This document shows positions 17,048-24,700 of a stretch of DNA of 64,000 bases, piece after piece. Position 1 is the first letter of the stretch, and every line of letters starts with the position of its first letter. The DNA is from Alphaproteobacteria bacterium (GTDB lineage Bacteria; Pseudomonadota; Alphaproteobacteria; Ferrovibrionales; Ferrovibrionaceae): the NCBI GenBank assembly GCA_017307375.1, contig JAFKFH010000014.1, positions 62,001-126,000 on the forward strand. Reading direction: 5' to 3'. The position numbers and the translations under genes were made by a program. Under the pieces are notes generated by a model. The model was not told the DNA's origin and ran no database searches. It worked only from the letters and a program-made list of their open reading frames with translations.

Positions 17048-17464
17048 ATGAGCGACCACCACCAGCCGACCCATCGATGGAGCGTCGATGCCTTCGCCCG
17101 CTTCTGGGCGCGGCCGACCCGGCCCGAATTGACCGCGGGCGTCCTGCTGCCGGGCGTCGTCGGCCACTGGCCGCGTGCGCTGCGGCCGGTACGCGGCCCC
17201 GCGCAGTATGTCGGCGCCATCCGGGCATTCCTGGCCGCGGTCCCGGAATTTACCGGCGAGGTTGCCGACGCGATGGTTGAGGGCGATCGCGCCTTCGTCC
17301 GCTGGGTCGGGCGCGGCCGGCCGGTGGTCGGCCCCGCGGTGCTGACCGGCGTCGACTGCATCCACCTCAAGGACGGGTTCGTGCACGAGAACTTCATCCA
17401 TTCCGACCACCCGGTCTTCGGCCATCTGGCCGCCGAGGGGGCGCTCGACGGCGCAGCGGAATAG
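17048..17464 (+). CDS. NTF2-like/SnoaL-fold small protein
   Basis: About 138 residues with the one-domain alpha+beta pattern of nuclear transport factor 2-like proteins (VDAFARFWARPTRPEL opening helix; FVHENFIHSDHPVFGHL ending strand). The fold serves as isomerase, hydrolase or ligand-binding protein; no catalytic pair can be named with confidence. I chose ATG 17048 over 17036 because GGAGCC is suitably spaced. It converges with the diguanylate cyclase gene, 10 nt apart. Confidence 0.6.
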   Translation: MSDHHQPTHRWSVDAFARFWARPTRPELTAGVLLPGVVGHWPRALRPVRGPAQYVGAIRAFLAAVPEFTGEVADAMVEGDRAFVRWVGRGRPVVGPAVLTGVDCIHLKDGFVHENFIHSDHPVFGHLAAEGALDGAAE

Positions 17465-17474
17465 AGACGGCGCC

Positions 17475-18992
17475 TCAGGCCTCGGCGAGGTCGGCCAGGA
17501 CCCGGTCGCGGCCGGCATGCTTGGCCCGATAGAGGGCGCGGTCCGCACGGTCGAGTACCTGGCCCGGATTGCGGTCCTCCTCGTTCAGCACGGCGACGCC
17601 GAAGCTTGCCGTCACCATGATCGGGTGGCCGTCGGGGCCGGGAATCTCGAGCCTTGCGATCGCGGCGCGCACACGCTCGGCCAGGCCGCAGGCCGCGTTG
17701 AGCGTGACGCCGGGCAGCAGGATCGCCAGTTCCTCGCCGCCCAGCCGGGCGCAGAGATCGCTGGCGCGCACCTCGCGGCTCAGCGCCGTGGCCACCGCGA
17801 TCAGCACGTCGTCGCCCGCCTTGTGGCCGTACCCGTCGTTGATCGCCTTGAAGTGGTCGAGATCGATCGCGACGATGCCGAATGTCGATTGCAGGCGCCG
17901 CGCCCGTTCGAACGCCTCGGTCATCCGTCGCGAGAAGGTCAGGCGGTTCGGCAGGCCGGTCAGCGGATCGGTTGCCGCCGCATGCACCAGCATGGCCTCG
18001 CGCGTTGCCATCGCGGCGTTCAGCCGGCTTTCGATGCGGAAGGCGACGACGCCGCCGCCCAGCAGCGCCAGCGCGGTCAGCGGCCCGAGGATGCCGATGG
18101 CGGTCCACAATTCGACCACGTGTCGCTGCAGGTCGGTCTCGAACTCGCGCTGCGACAGCAGGGCGACGACGACCAGCGGAAACCCGTCGACCCGGCGAAA
18201 ACCGCCGGTGCGCCGCAGCCCGTCGATCTGGCTGTTCGTGTCGTAGAAACCCGAGACCGGCGCCTCCGGCCCGAGAAACGGGCGGTCGCGAATCGTGAAG
18301 GTCGCCATGTCGACCTGGGAGGGAACATAGGACCCGCGGGCCAGCATGGCGCCATCCTGGCGGAACAGGCTGACCGCGCCTTCGTCGCCGATGTCGAGCT
18401 TGCCGAACAGGCGCACGAAATAGTCCGGCGATACCGACAGCACGATCACGCCGACGAATTCGCCGTGCCGGGTTATCTTCCGGCTGAACTGGATCGAAGC
18501 CTTGCCCGATACGCGGCCGATCACCTGGCGGCTGATGTAGAGGTCGTCGCGCGCGGGATCGAGATGCACCTTGAAATGCTCGCGATCGCGGATCGACACC
18601 CCGCTGGCCGGCCCCTGCGTCGAGTAGATGATCTGGCCGTCGCGATCGGTCAGCGACAGTTGCACCACCAGATCGCGGCCGAGTTCCTTGATGAGGGCCG
18701 TCGCCTCTTCGGCGAAATGCTCCTCGCTCTCGTCATAGTGACGGCTCAGCGAGATCAGCGTGATATCGATGCTCTTGACCAGGCCGCCGACACTCTCGCT
18801 CAGGGCGATGGCGATATTGGCCAGCGTCGTGCGCATCAGCGTATCCGCCGCGTCGCGCCGGAGTTGGGCAATGACGATCGCCGCGCCGATCATGCCGCCG
18901 ACAATGACCAGCGTCAGCGCCGCCGCGGCAACGAGATGGCGATAGCGCCAGAACAGGCCCGGATGCCCGCTGCTTGGTTCACGAAAACGCAT
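17475..18992 (-). CDS. membrane diguanylate cyclase (Cache-GGDEF)
   Basis: About 505 residues. A transmembrane helix (19-42), a periplasmic double-Cache sensor (about 45-290) and a second helix (295-320) precede a GGDEF domain with active site GGEEL (418-422). The inhibitory c-di-GMP site RASD (409-412) is spaced five residues before it, so the enzyme is probably active and product-inhibited. It makes the second messenger c-di-GMP in response to an unknown extracellular ligand. The ATG at 18992 fits the first helix; a GTG at 19049 would add 19 residues. Upstream DNA is markedly AT-rich. Confidence 0.9.
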   Translation of the reverse strand: MRFREPSSGHPGLFWRYRHLVAAAALTLVIVGGMIGAAIVIAQLRRDAADTLMRTTLANIAIALSESVGGLVKSIDITLISLSRHYDESEEHFAEEATALIKELGRDLVVQLSLTDRDGQIIYSTQGPASGVSIRDREHFKVHLDPARDDLYISRQVIGRVSGKASIQFSRKITRHGEFVGVIVLSVSPDYFVRLFGKLDIGDEGAVSLFRQDGAMLARGSYVPSQVDMATFTIRDRPFLGPEAPVSGFYDTNSQIDGLRRTGGFRRVDGFPLVVVALLSQREFETDLQRHVVELWTAIGILGPLTALALLGGGVVAFRIESRLNAAMATREAMLVHAAATDPLTGLPNRLTFSRRMTEAFERARRLQSTFGIVAIDLDHFKAINDGYGHKAGDDVLIAVATALSREVRASDLCARLGGEELAILLPGVTLNAACGLAERVRAAIARLEIPGPDGHPIMVTASFGVAVLNEEDRNPGQVLDRADRALYRAKHAGRDRVLADLAEA

Positions 18993-19099
18993 TGTAAGCC
19001 GCCCGGTCAGCAGAACCGCATCCCCCACCCGACTCTCGCAGCGCAACACGACGCGACGCGAACGGCACCACAGTACCTTGCCGAGAACAATTCTCAGAA

Positions 19100-19244
19100 A
19101 TTGCTCTGTGGAATTGTGAAAGGAAGACTTAAGGCGAGACCCTATTTACCTCAACGTAATATCTGTAAAAATATATAAGCAGATATCGAGTGATATTATA
19201 AAATCGTTTGCTCGGTGATAATCATTCTCCAAGACGACGGTATC
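19100..19244 (-). promoter_or_regulatory. AT-rich upstream region of the diguanylate cyclase gene with Fur-box-like element
   Basis: This stretch is strikingly AT-rich against the surrounding DNA, with TATATAA-like runs around 19170-19205. GATAATCATTCTC (19217-19229) matches the 6-1-6 Fur-box pattern at 12 of 13 positions, but the outer third repeat is absent. It lies between the 3' end of the phyH-like gene and the cyclase gene on the minus strand, so it most likely carries the cyclase promoter. No coding sequence is seen. Confidence 0.4.
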
Positions 19245-20096
19245 TCAATCCTCAAGCAGGCGCTTCGGATGCAAGCCGTCGACGAAGCCCATGAACGGCG
19301 GATGGATCGAATAGCCGAGCAGGCGCCGGACATGTTCGCTGCACAGCTTCACCCGTTCGCGTGACACCGACAGGGCAAAGTTCTCCTGTTGCCGACACCA
19401 GGGCGCGCAATACTGGGCGGTGATGCAGAGCCGCCCTCCTGCCGAGCGGTTCGCCCCGCCGCCATGCCAGAGCGTGCCGACGAAGAAGACGAGCGAGCCA
19501 GCCTTCATCGTTACGGGCCGCGCTTGGTCCGCCGGTCCGGGCGCCCGGTCGTCCCAGCGATGGCTGCCGGGGATCACCAGCGTGGCGCCGTTATCGGCGG
19601 TGAAGTCGTCGATCGCCAGGATCGTCGCCGCGCCGAGCGGGGCGCGCGGCCGCGGCACCGGATAGAAGGCATCGTCGTGATGCAGCGGTTGCGCCGCCTC
19701 GCCCGGCAGGATGTCGATCGCCTGGAGTTGTGACAGCAGATAGTTCGGCTCGAGAATGCGATCGAGCAGCCCGAGGATCAGCGGATGTTCGACGAGGCCG
19801 TTGCAGGCGAACGTCTTCTCCAGTACCGCATAGAGACGCCGGGTACCAAAGCCTTCGAAATTGTTGCGGCCGGTGTGGGGGGTGAAATGCGGCTCGACGG
19901 CTGCGCGGATACCGGCCACCTCGTCGGCCGAAAAAAGATCCTCGATGACCACGAAGCCATCGGCCTCGACCCGGGCCATCAGCGCATCGATGACGCCCGG
20001 ATCGATGGCCTGCTGGCTGCCGGCGGTCGAACGATATTTCCGCGCCAGTTCGGCCCGGAAATAGGTCCGCATGTCCTGGGTCACCAAGCCGGTCAT
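19245..20096 (-). CDS. phytanoyl-CoA dioxygenase (PhyH) family Fe(II)/2-oxoglutarate enzyme
   Basis: A 283-residue non-heme iron oxygenase. The HxD metal motif lies in PLHHDDAFYP and the distal histidine in GTLWHGGGANRS, with the 2-oxoglutarate-binding arginine expected in GRLCITAQY. A GGGAGG ribosome site precedes the ATG. The family hydroxylates lipids, ectoine, antibiotics and many small molecules; the substrate here is unknown. It is divergent from an AraC-type regulator 77 bp away, probably its controller. Confidence 0.85.
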   Translation of the reverse strand: MTGLVTQDMRTYFRAELARKYRSTAGSQQAIDPGVIDALMARVEADGFVVIEDLFSADEVAGIRAAVEPHFTPHTGRNNFEGFGTRRLYAVLEKTFACNGLVEHPLILGLLDRILEPNYLLSQLQAIDILPGEAAQPLHHDDAFYPVPRPRAPLGAATILAIDDFTADNGATLVIPGSHRWDDRAPGPADQARPVTMKAGSLVFFVGTLWHGGGANRSAGGRLCITAQYCAPWCRQQENFALSVSRERVKLCSEHVRRLLGYSIHPPFMGFVDGLHPKRLLED

Positions 20097-20123
20097 CGTT
20101 GCCTCCCGTCAATTGTTGCAGCC

Positions 20124-20153
20124 ATTGTCGGCCCCGGAAGCCAGCCCGACAAT
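20124..20153. promoter_or_regulatory. inverted repeat between phyH-like and araC-like genes
   Basis: ATTGTCGG and CCGACAAT are exact reverse complements separated by 14 nt, centred in the 77-bp divergent promoter region. The spacing places the half sites about two helical turns apart, suitable for a dimeric regulator such as the divergent AraC protein. Confidence 0.45.
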
Positions 20154-20173
20154 GACGGTTTGCCTCACCGGCG

Positions 20174-21181
20174 ATGACCGCGCCGCCACGCTGGGCCACG
20201 GCGGCGACCGTGCCGGTACGCTTCCTGCGCGACATGGTCGACCTGGGGAATCCCGCGCCGGTGCTGGCCCGTGCCGGCCTCACCGCAGATGCGCTCGACG
20301 ATGACGGCTTCCGGGTCAGTCCCGTCATCTTCGCCCGCATGCTGCGCGCAGCGATCCGGGCTGCCGATGACGAAATGCTCGGCCTGACGCGGCGGCCGGT
20401 GCCGCCCGGCAGCTACGTCCGCCTGCTGCATTTCCTGGTTCACTGCCCGGACCTCGCGACGGCGCTGGACGAAGCGGCGGCGTTCTACCGGCTGTTCGAC
20501 GGCGCCCGGCCCTGGAGCGTCGAGACCGCAGGCCCGGTGGCAAGATTGCGGCTGACACCCCGGACGGAGATGCAGGCGCAATCGTTGCTCTATGTCCACA
20601 TGATGCTGCTGACGATCTGGCAGACCGCCGCCTGGCTTGGCCGGACCGAACTGCCGCTGGGCGGCGTGACGCTGCCCCAGGCCTTTGCCGACTACCTTGC
20701 CGAGGCCCGCTTCCTGTTCGGCCGGGCACCGGCGGTCGACGATCATGCCGCCATCGACCTGCCCCGGCGCATGCTGGACCTGCCGGTGACGCGCCTGCGG
20801 GACGATATTCCCCGGTTCTTGCGCCGGGCCCCGGGCAGCATGACCGCGCCGGGCCAGCCCGCGACGATCGAGGCAGAGTTGCGGCTGATGCTGGCTGCCA
20901 GCGATCCCTTTGCCTCGCTGCGGGAGGATCTGGCCGCAGCCCAGCTGGGCCTGTCGCGGCAGACGCTGACCCGGCGGCTGTCCGCGCTTGGGACCAGCTA
21001 TCAGGCGATCCGCGAAACCCTGCGGCGCGATCGGGCCTGCGCCCTGCTGGCGCGCGGCGACCAGTCGATCGGCAGCATCGCCGACAGCCTCGGCTATTCC
21101 GAACCCTCGGCCTTCCAGCGCGCCTTCAAGCTGTGGACCGGCCTGCCGCCGGGCGACTACCGGCGGCGACATCGCCGCTGA
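20174..21181 (+). CDS. AraC family regulator (OruR/ArgR-like N-terminal domain)
   Basis: A 335-residue regulator. The N-terminal two-thirds matches the Arabinose_bd-type sensory domain (VPVRFLRDMVDLGNPAPVLARAG). The C-terminal helix-turn-helix pair is clear (AQLGLSRQTLTRRLSALG, ADSLGYSEPSAFQRAFKLWTG). It is divergent from the PhyH-like dioxygenase and probably activates it when the substrate is present. Its stop codon directly abuts that of the convergent LpxR-like gene. Confidence 0.85.
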   Translation: MTAPPRWATAATVPVRFLRDMVDLGNPAPVLARAGLTADALDDDGFRVSPVIFARMLRAAIRAADDEMLGLTRRPVPPGSYVRLLHFLVHCPDLATALDEAAAFYRLFDGARPWSVETAGPVARLRLTPRTEMQAQSLLYVHMMLLTIWQTAAWLGRTELPLGGVTLPQAFADYLAEARFLFGRAPAVDDHAAIDLPRRMLDLPVTRLRDDIPRFLRRAPGSMTAPGQPATIEAELRLMLAASDPFASLREDLAAAQLGLSRQTLTRRLSALGTSYQAIRETLRRDRACALLARGDQSIGSIADSLGYSEPSAFQRAFKLWTGLPPGDYRRRHRR

Positions 21182-22189
21182 TCAGAATCGCATCGACAGG
21201 CTGATCGCGCCGAACTTGTCGGCGTCGCGCTGGCCGGTGAATTCGCGCGTCCGGAACACTTGCGTGTAGGCGAGCCTGGTCGATTTGCCGATGGTCATGG
21301 CGATGCCGAACTGGAGATCGGCGACCAGCGGCTCCTTCGAGACGCTGCGGCTGTCGGCGAAGGTATTGCCGTCGAGAAAGATGTTGCGCGCGACTGCACG
21401 CCCCTCGACGCCGGCGAACAGGTACCAGCCGAAGTTGGACTGCGATTCGAAGAAGCCCGAGGCCGGCAGGCTCGGCTGCACCCGCGGCGGGCCGTAATCG
21501 TCGGGCAGGTTCCAGCCGAAGCGCAGCGTCGCCCCGGCATTGGCGTAGGTGAAGACGTTGCCGACCGCCGCACCGGCATGCGGCGTCAGGTCGAACTTGA
21601 AGCCGAACGGGCTGGGGCTGGACGACAGCGTCCGCCATGAATGCTGGTAGGTAAGCACCACGCCCGGCTCGTTCTTCAACTGGTAGTCCCAGCCCATCGG
21701 CTCCTGCGAGCCGACGATCTTGTGAACGAATTTCTGCGTCGGCTCGGCCAGCGCGGCGGGGCCGACCATGCCGACCTGCAGCTGCAGCTGATCGAGGTCG
21801 GTTTCACCCTTGGCCACCAGACCGAGAGAGGCATAGAGCCAACCGGCATAGGGCCGGTCGCTCAGCGGCGGGTTGGGCAGCGAAATGTCGGAAGGCGTGT
21901 ACATCGACTGGCCGAAGGCATAGTTCGCCCGCACGACGCCGCCTTTCGGAAACAGCGGCAGCCAGCGGGCTGCCTGCAGCATCCAGCCCGGGGCCTTGTC
22001 CGGCCCCGAGGTCCAGGATGCCTGGAAGCCGTTGGTGTAATGGCGGTCGGCGCCGAGGAACAGGTCGTTCTCCAGCACAAAATTGAAGACGCCGGCCTCG
22101 TTCTCGTCGGCCATGGCCGGCAAGGGTGCCAGAAAAAGGACAGAGAGCATGGCCGCCATCGCCTGGCGGCCGGCAGGATGGCGGAACAC
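21182..22189 (-). CDS. LpxR-like outer-membrane lipid A deacylase family protein (DUF2219)
   Basis: About 335 residues with a signal peptide cleaved near AMA-DE (residue 27), then the LpxR family opening FVLENDLFLGADRHYTNGFQ. This supplies the Asn-Asp pair (41-42) and the following Thr that match the catalytic Asn/Asp/Thr of LpxR; the catalytic histidine is likely in TYQHSW. A terminal phenylalanine after alternating strands fits a beta-barrel. LpxR removes the 3'-acyloxyacyl group of lipid A. GTG at 22189 is chosen because GGGGGAG lies 8 nt upstream. Confidence 0.8.
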   Translation of the reverse strand: MFRHPAGRQAMAAMLSVLFLAPLPAMADENEAGVFNFVLENDLFLGADRHYTNGFQASWTSGPDKAPGWMLQAARWLPLFPKGGVVRANYAFGQSMYTPSDISLPNPPLSDRPYAGWLYASLGLVAKGETDLDQLQLQVGMVGPAALAEPTQKFVHKIVGSQEPMGWDYQLKNEPGVVLTYQHSWRTLSSSPSPFGFKFDLTPHAGAAVGNVFTYANAGATLRFGWNLPDDYGPPRVQPSLPASGFFESQSNFGWYLFAGVEGRAVARNIFLDGNTFADSRSVSKEPLVADLQFGIAMTIGKSTRLAYTQVFRTREFTGQRDADKFGAISLSMRF

Positions 22190-22257
22190 GGGCAATACTC
22201 CCCCTGGATGGCCGGGGAAGAACGCGAGATCGGCGAAAAAGTTCCGGACAAAATAAA

Positions 22258-22278
22258 CCCCCGGGGTTTAGCCGGGGG
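22258..22278 (-). promoter_or_regulatory. terminator-like hairpin in the 5' leader of the LpxR-like gene
   Basis: CCCCCGG and CCGGGGG pair around a 7-nt loop. On the minus strand the stem is followed by TTTATTTT, giving an intrinsic terminator shape about 70 nt before the GTG start. The BI-1 gene upstream already has a strong terminator, so this one may be an attenuator in the lpxR-like leader. Confidence 0.45.
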
Positions 22279-22341
22279 TCGAGGTGAGCCTCTGTCGTCT
22301 AAGCCATTAACCATAAACACTGTGGTCAAACTAAGGCGAAC

Positions 22342-22374
22342 AGAAAAGAAAAAAGGCGCCGGTTGCCCGGCGCC
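22342..22374 (-). terminator. strong intrinsic terminator of the BI-1 family gene
   Basis: GGCGCCGG/CCGGCGCC (22355-22362 with 22367-22374) is a perfect 8-bp GC stem with a 4-nt loop, followed on the minus strand by TTTTTTCTTTTCT. It begins 5 nt after the stop codon. Confidence 0.9.
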
Positions 22375-22379
22375 TTTCT

Positions 22380-23093
22380 TTATTCGCGGTTGCCGAGCAG
22401 GCTCAGCAACAGCTGGAACAGGTTGATGAAGTTCAGGTACAGACTGACCGCGGCCATCACGGCCTGCTTGGACTGGATGTCGGCCGCGTCGCCCTCGTAG
22501 AACTCCGACTTGATGCGCTGGGTGTCATAGGCGGTGAGGCCGACGAACACCAGCACGCCGATGACCGACACGGCGAACTGCAGCGCAGTCGAGCCGATGA
22601 AGATGTTGACGATCGACGCCAGCATGATGCCGATCAGGCCCATCATCAGGAACGAGCCGAACTTCGACAGGTCGCGCTTGGTCGTGTAGCCGTACAGGCT
22701 CATCGCGCCGAACGTGGCGGCGGTGATGAAGAAGACCCGCGCGATCGAGGTCTGCGTATAGACCATGAAGATGGTCGACAGCGACAGCCCCATCGTCGCG
22801 ACGAAGGCCCAGTAGAGGCCGTTGGTCGCCGCCGACGACATGCGGTTGATCCCGAAGCTCATCAGCAACAGGATGCCGATCGGCGCCAGCATCACCACCA
22901 GACCCAGCCCCGAGCCCATGAACGCCGCGGACCAGCCGAGGTTGTAGGCGGCGATCGCGACGATACCGGACAGCGCCAGGCCCGAGCCCATCAGGTTGTA
23001 GACGCGCAGCATGTAGCTGCGCAGCGCGACATCGATCGCGGCGCGATCGATGGTGCGGGTGCTACCCCACTGCGGTTGATACATCGTGCTCAT
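22380..23093 (-). CDS. Bax inhibitor-1 (BI-1/YbhL/YccA) family membrane protein
   Basis: A 237-residue protein with seven transmembrane segments and the BI-1 signature (GFVGLTAYDTQRIK-like FVGLTAYDTQRIKSEFYEG), including the paired acidic residues of the pH-sensitive Ca2+ leak. ATG 23093 has AAGGGATGG upstream. Bacterial members are inner-membrane proteins thought to affect ion leak or membrane-protein quality control through FtsH. A hairpin resembling the alphaproteobacterial ybhL leader precedes the start, and an intrinsic terminator follows, so it is a single-gene transcript. Confidence 0.92.
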   Translation of the reverse strand: MSTMYQPQWGSTRTIDRAAIDVALRSYMLRVYNLMGSGLALSGIVAIAAYNLGWSAAFMGSGLGLVVMLAPIGILLLMSFGINRMSSAATNGLYWAFVATMGLSLSTIFMVYTQTSIARVFFITAATFGAMSLYGYTTKRDLSKFGSFLMMGLIGIMLASIVNIFIGSTALQFAVSVIGVLVFVGLTAYDTQRIKSEFYEGDAADIQSKQAVMAAVSLYLNFINLFQLLLSLLGNRE

Positions 23094-23114
23094 GGTCCAT
23101 CCCTTGCAGAGATT

Positions 23115-23130
23115 GTGTCTCCCGAGACAC
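23115..23130 (-). ncRNA. ybhL-leader-like hairpin in the 5' UTR of the BI-1 gene
   Basis: GTGTCTC and GAGACAC are perfect complements around 2 central bases, 22 nt before the ATG on the minus strand. A conserved hairpin leader upstream of ybhL (BI-1 family) genes is described for alphaproteobacteria; position, strand and gene fit. I am matching from memory; a covariance-model search would settle it. Confidence 0.5.
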
Positions 23131-23371
23131 CAATATGGAGCAATTGTCCGGAAGTTCAAGGGAAAGCACGGCCGAGTACGCGGGCAAGTCCGCCTAATTC
23201 ATTGATTTATTTGGCATCCCTATGACCCGAGGCAAGTGCGGCCGGCAGCGCGACTGCTTCGCCGACGCCTGCGCGACGTCCCTCGGCCTTGTGCTGCTGT
23301 ACGAAGCCCATCACTTTGCCATAGCGACCTGGCCTGAGGCGGGTCGCATGATAGGATGAGCGGCAAACATC

Positions 23372-23444
23372 GGAGACACCGGATGAGTGCCAAGGAAGCA
23401 GACCGCTAAACCGCAGCAACGCCTTCGTTGTTGCGGCCGTCTCC
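23372..23444 (+). promoter_or_regulatory. leader with short ORF and hairpins ahead of the efflux gene
   Basis: GGAG (23372-23375) is ideally spaced, 7 nt, before an 8-codon ORF (23383-23409). A strong hairpin follows directly: CCGCAGCAACG (23411-23421) with CGTTGTTGCGG (23426-23436), one G-T pair. Just beyond, GTCTCC (23439-23444) is complementary to GGAGAC (23372-23377), so the leader's own ribosome site can pair with the far side. This layout resembles ribosome-dependent attenuation of resistance genes. Confidence 0.45.
23383..23409 (+). CDS. putative leader peptide MSAKEADR
   Basis: An 8-codon ORF with a well-placed GGAG site, ending 1 nt before a stable hairpin and 94 nt before the ATG of the MFS efflux gene. 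Its sequence resembles no known arrest peptide I recall. If real, its translation would decide which of the nearby stems forms. Very short ORFs with ribosome sites also occur by chance, hence the modest score. Confidence 0.35.
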   Translation: MSAKEADR

Positions 23445-23503
23445 AGCACCCATCCCGACGCCGGGCGGCCGCCTGAAGCCTTTATTCAAGCGGATCTCTC
23501 ATC

Positions 23504-24661
23504 ATGTCCTGGACCTATCGTCTGCCGGCGGCGCTGATGCTGCTGGCGCCGTTCAACTTGCTCGCCTCTCTCGGGCTCGACATCTACCTGCCGGTCGTAC
23601 CGCTGATGCCCGGCGCGCTGGCCTCCACCCCGGCCACGATCCAACTGACCCTGACGCTCTACATGATCATGCTGGGGCTCGGTCAAATGCTGTTCGGGCC
23701 GGTGTCCGACCGCGTCGGCCGGCGGCCGGTGCTGATCGGTGGCGTCGCCCTGTTCGCCGCCGCGTCCTTCGCCCTGGCTGCGACCTCGTCGGCCCCCTTG
23801 TTCCTCGCCCTGCGCCTCGCCCAGGCGGCCGGTGCCTCGGCCATGCTGGTGGCGCTGTTCGCCACCGTGCGCGACGTCTATGCCGGCCGGCCGGAAAGCA
23901 CCGCGGTCTATGGCCTGCTGAACGCGATGCTGGCCTTCGTGCCGGCGCTGGGCCCGATCGTCGGCGCGCTGGTCGCGCAGGCCTTCGGCTGGCGCGGGGT
24001 CTTCGTCGCCCTCGGCCTGCCGGCCATGGCGATGCTGGCAGTCGCGCTGCCGGCCTGGCATGAGACGCGGATGCCCGGTCCGGCCCGCGCGGCTGTCGGA
24101 CCGATCCTGCGGCACGGCGATTTCTGGCGCTACACGCTCGCCTTCGGCACCGCGATGGGCACGTTCTTCGTGTTCTTCTCGACCGCGCCGCGCGTCCTGA
24201 TCGGCCGCGCCGGTTTGTCCGAGATGGTATTCAGCCTGGCCTTCGCCACCGTCGCGCTGGTGATGATCGCGACCAGCCGGCTCGCCCGACCGCTGATCGC
24301 GCGCGCGGGCATCGCCGGCAGCGTGCGTCGCGGCATGGCGCTGCTGATCCTCGGCGCGGGGCTTCTGTGCCTCGGGCGGCTGTTGCCGGTCCCGTCGGTC
24401 TGGTCATTCGTTCTGCCGATGTGGCCGATGGCTGCCGGCATCGTCATGACGGCGGCGGTGACGGCAAACGGCGCGTTGCGGGCATTCGACGACGGGGCAG
24501 GCACGGCCGTGGCGCTGCATTTCTGCGTCCAGAGCCTGATCACCGGCGTGATCGGCACGACCGCCGTCGTCATGCTGGACGGCGAGACGATCTGGCCGCT
24601 GGCCGCCTACGCCACCGGCATGGCGGCGCTGACGTTGATCGCGTTGCGCCGACGGATATGA
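23504..24661 (+). CDS. MFS multidrug efflux transporter, Bcr/CflA family
   Basis: A 385-residue, twelve-helix transporter. The opening LLAPFNLLASLGLDIYLPVVPLMPG and motif A (GPVSDRVGRRPVLIGGV) fit the Bcr/CflA drug:H+ antiporters, with motif C-like PALGPIVGALV in helix 5. Such pumps export bicyclomycin, chloramphenicol-type drugs or other small molecules. The gene has a long leader with a possible regulatory peptide. It converges with an ABC permease gene across a strong hairpin. Confidence 0.87.
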   Translation: MSWTYRLPAALMLLAPFNLLASLGLDIYLPVVPLMPGALASTPATIQLTLTLYMIMLGLGQMLFGPVSDRVGRRPVLIGGVALFAAASFALAATSSAPLFLALRLAQAAGASAMLVALFATVRDVYAGRPESTAVYGLLNAMLAFVPALGPIVGALVAQAFGWRGVFVALGLPAMAMLAVALPAWHETRMPGPARAAVGPILRHGDFWRYTLAFGTAMGTFFVFFSTAPRVLIGRAGLSEMVFSLAFATVALVMIATSRLARPLIARAGIAGSVRRGMALLILGAGLLCLGRLLPVPSVWSFVLPMWPMAAGIVMTAAVTANGALRAFDDGAGTAVALHFCVQSLITGVIGTTAVVMLDGETIWPLAAYATGMAALTLIALRRRI

Positions 24662-24666
24662 AGGCT

Positions 24667-24693
24667 TTGCCCGGCGGTCGTGCCGCCGGGCAA
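24667..24693. terminator. bidirectional terminator hairpin
   Basis: TTGCCCGGCGG and CCGCCGGGCAA form an 11-bp perfect stem with a 5-nt loop between the convergent efflux and ABC permease genes. T/A flanks are short, so efficiency is uncertain, but placement 5 nt from one stop and 7 nt from the other supports shared termination. Confidence 0.7.
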
Positions 24694-24700
24694 TTCCGTC

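Larger units (their letters stand above)
23131..23503. other. intergenic region between BI-1 gene and efflux gene
   Basis: This gap of about 370 bp holds the BI-1 promoter side (23131-23200, locally AT-richer around TTCATTGATTTATTTGG), no convincing long gene, and from 23372 onward a leader-peptide/hairpin arrangement described separately. A minus-strand frame ending near 23207 could encode a peptide of about 34 residues starting at MGFVQQHK, with acceptable codons but no recognisable family, so it is not called as a gene. Confidence 0.5.

Noticed and set aside
23207-23449. Minus-strand 80-codon frame in the intergenic region
   Set aside because: No family, no ribosome site, and it runs across the leader hairpin; only a possible 34-residue tail has acceptable codons.
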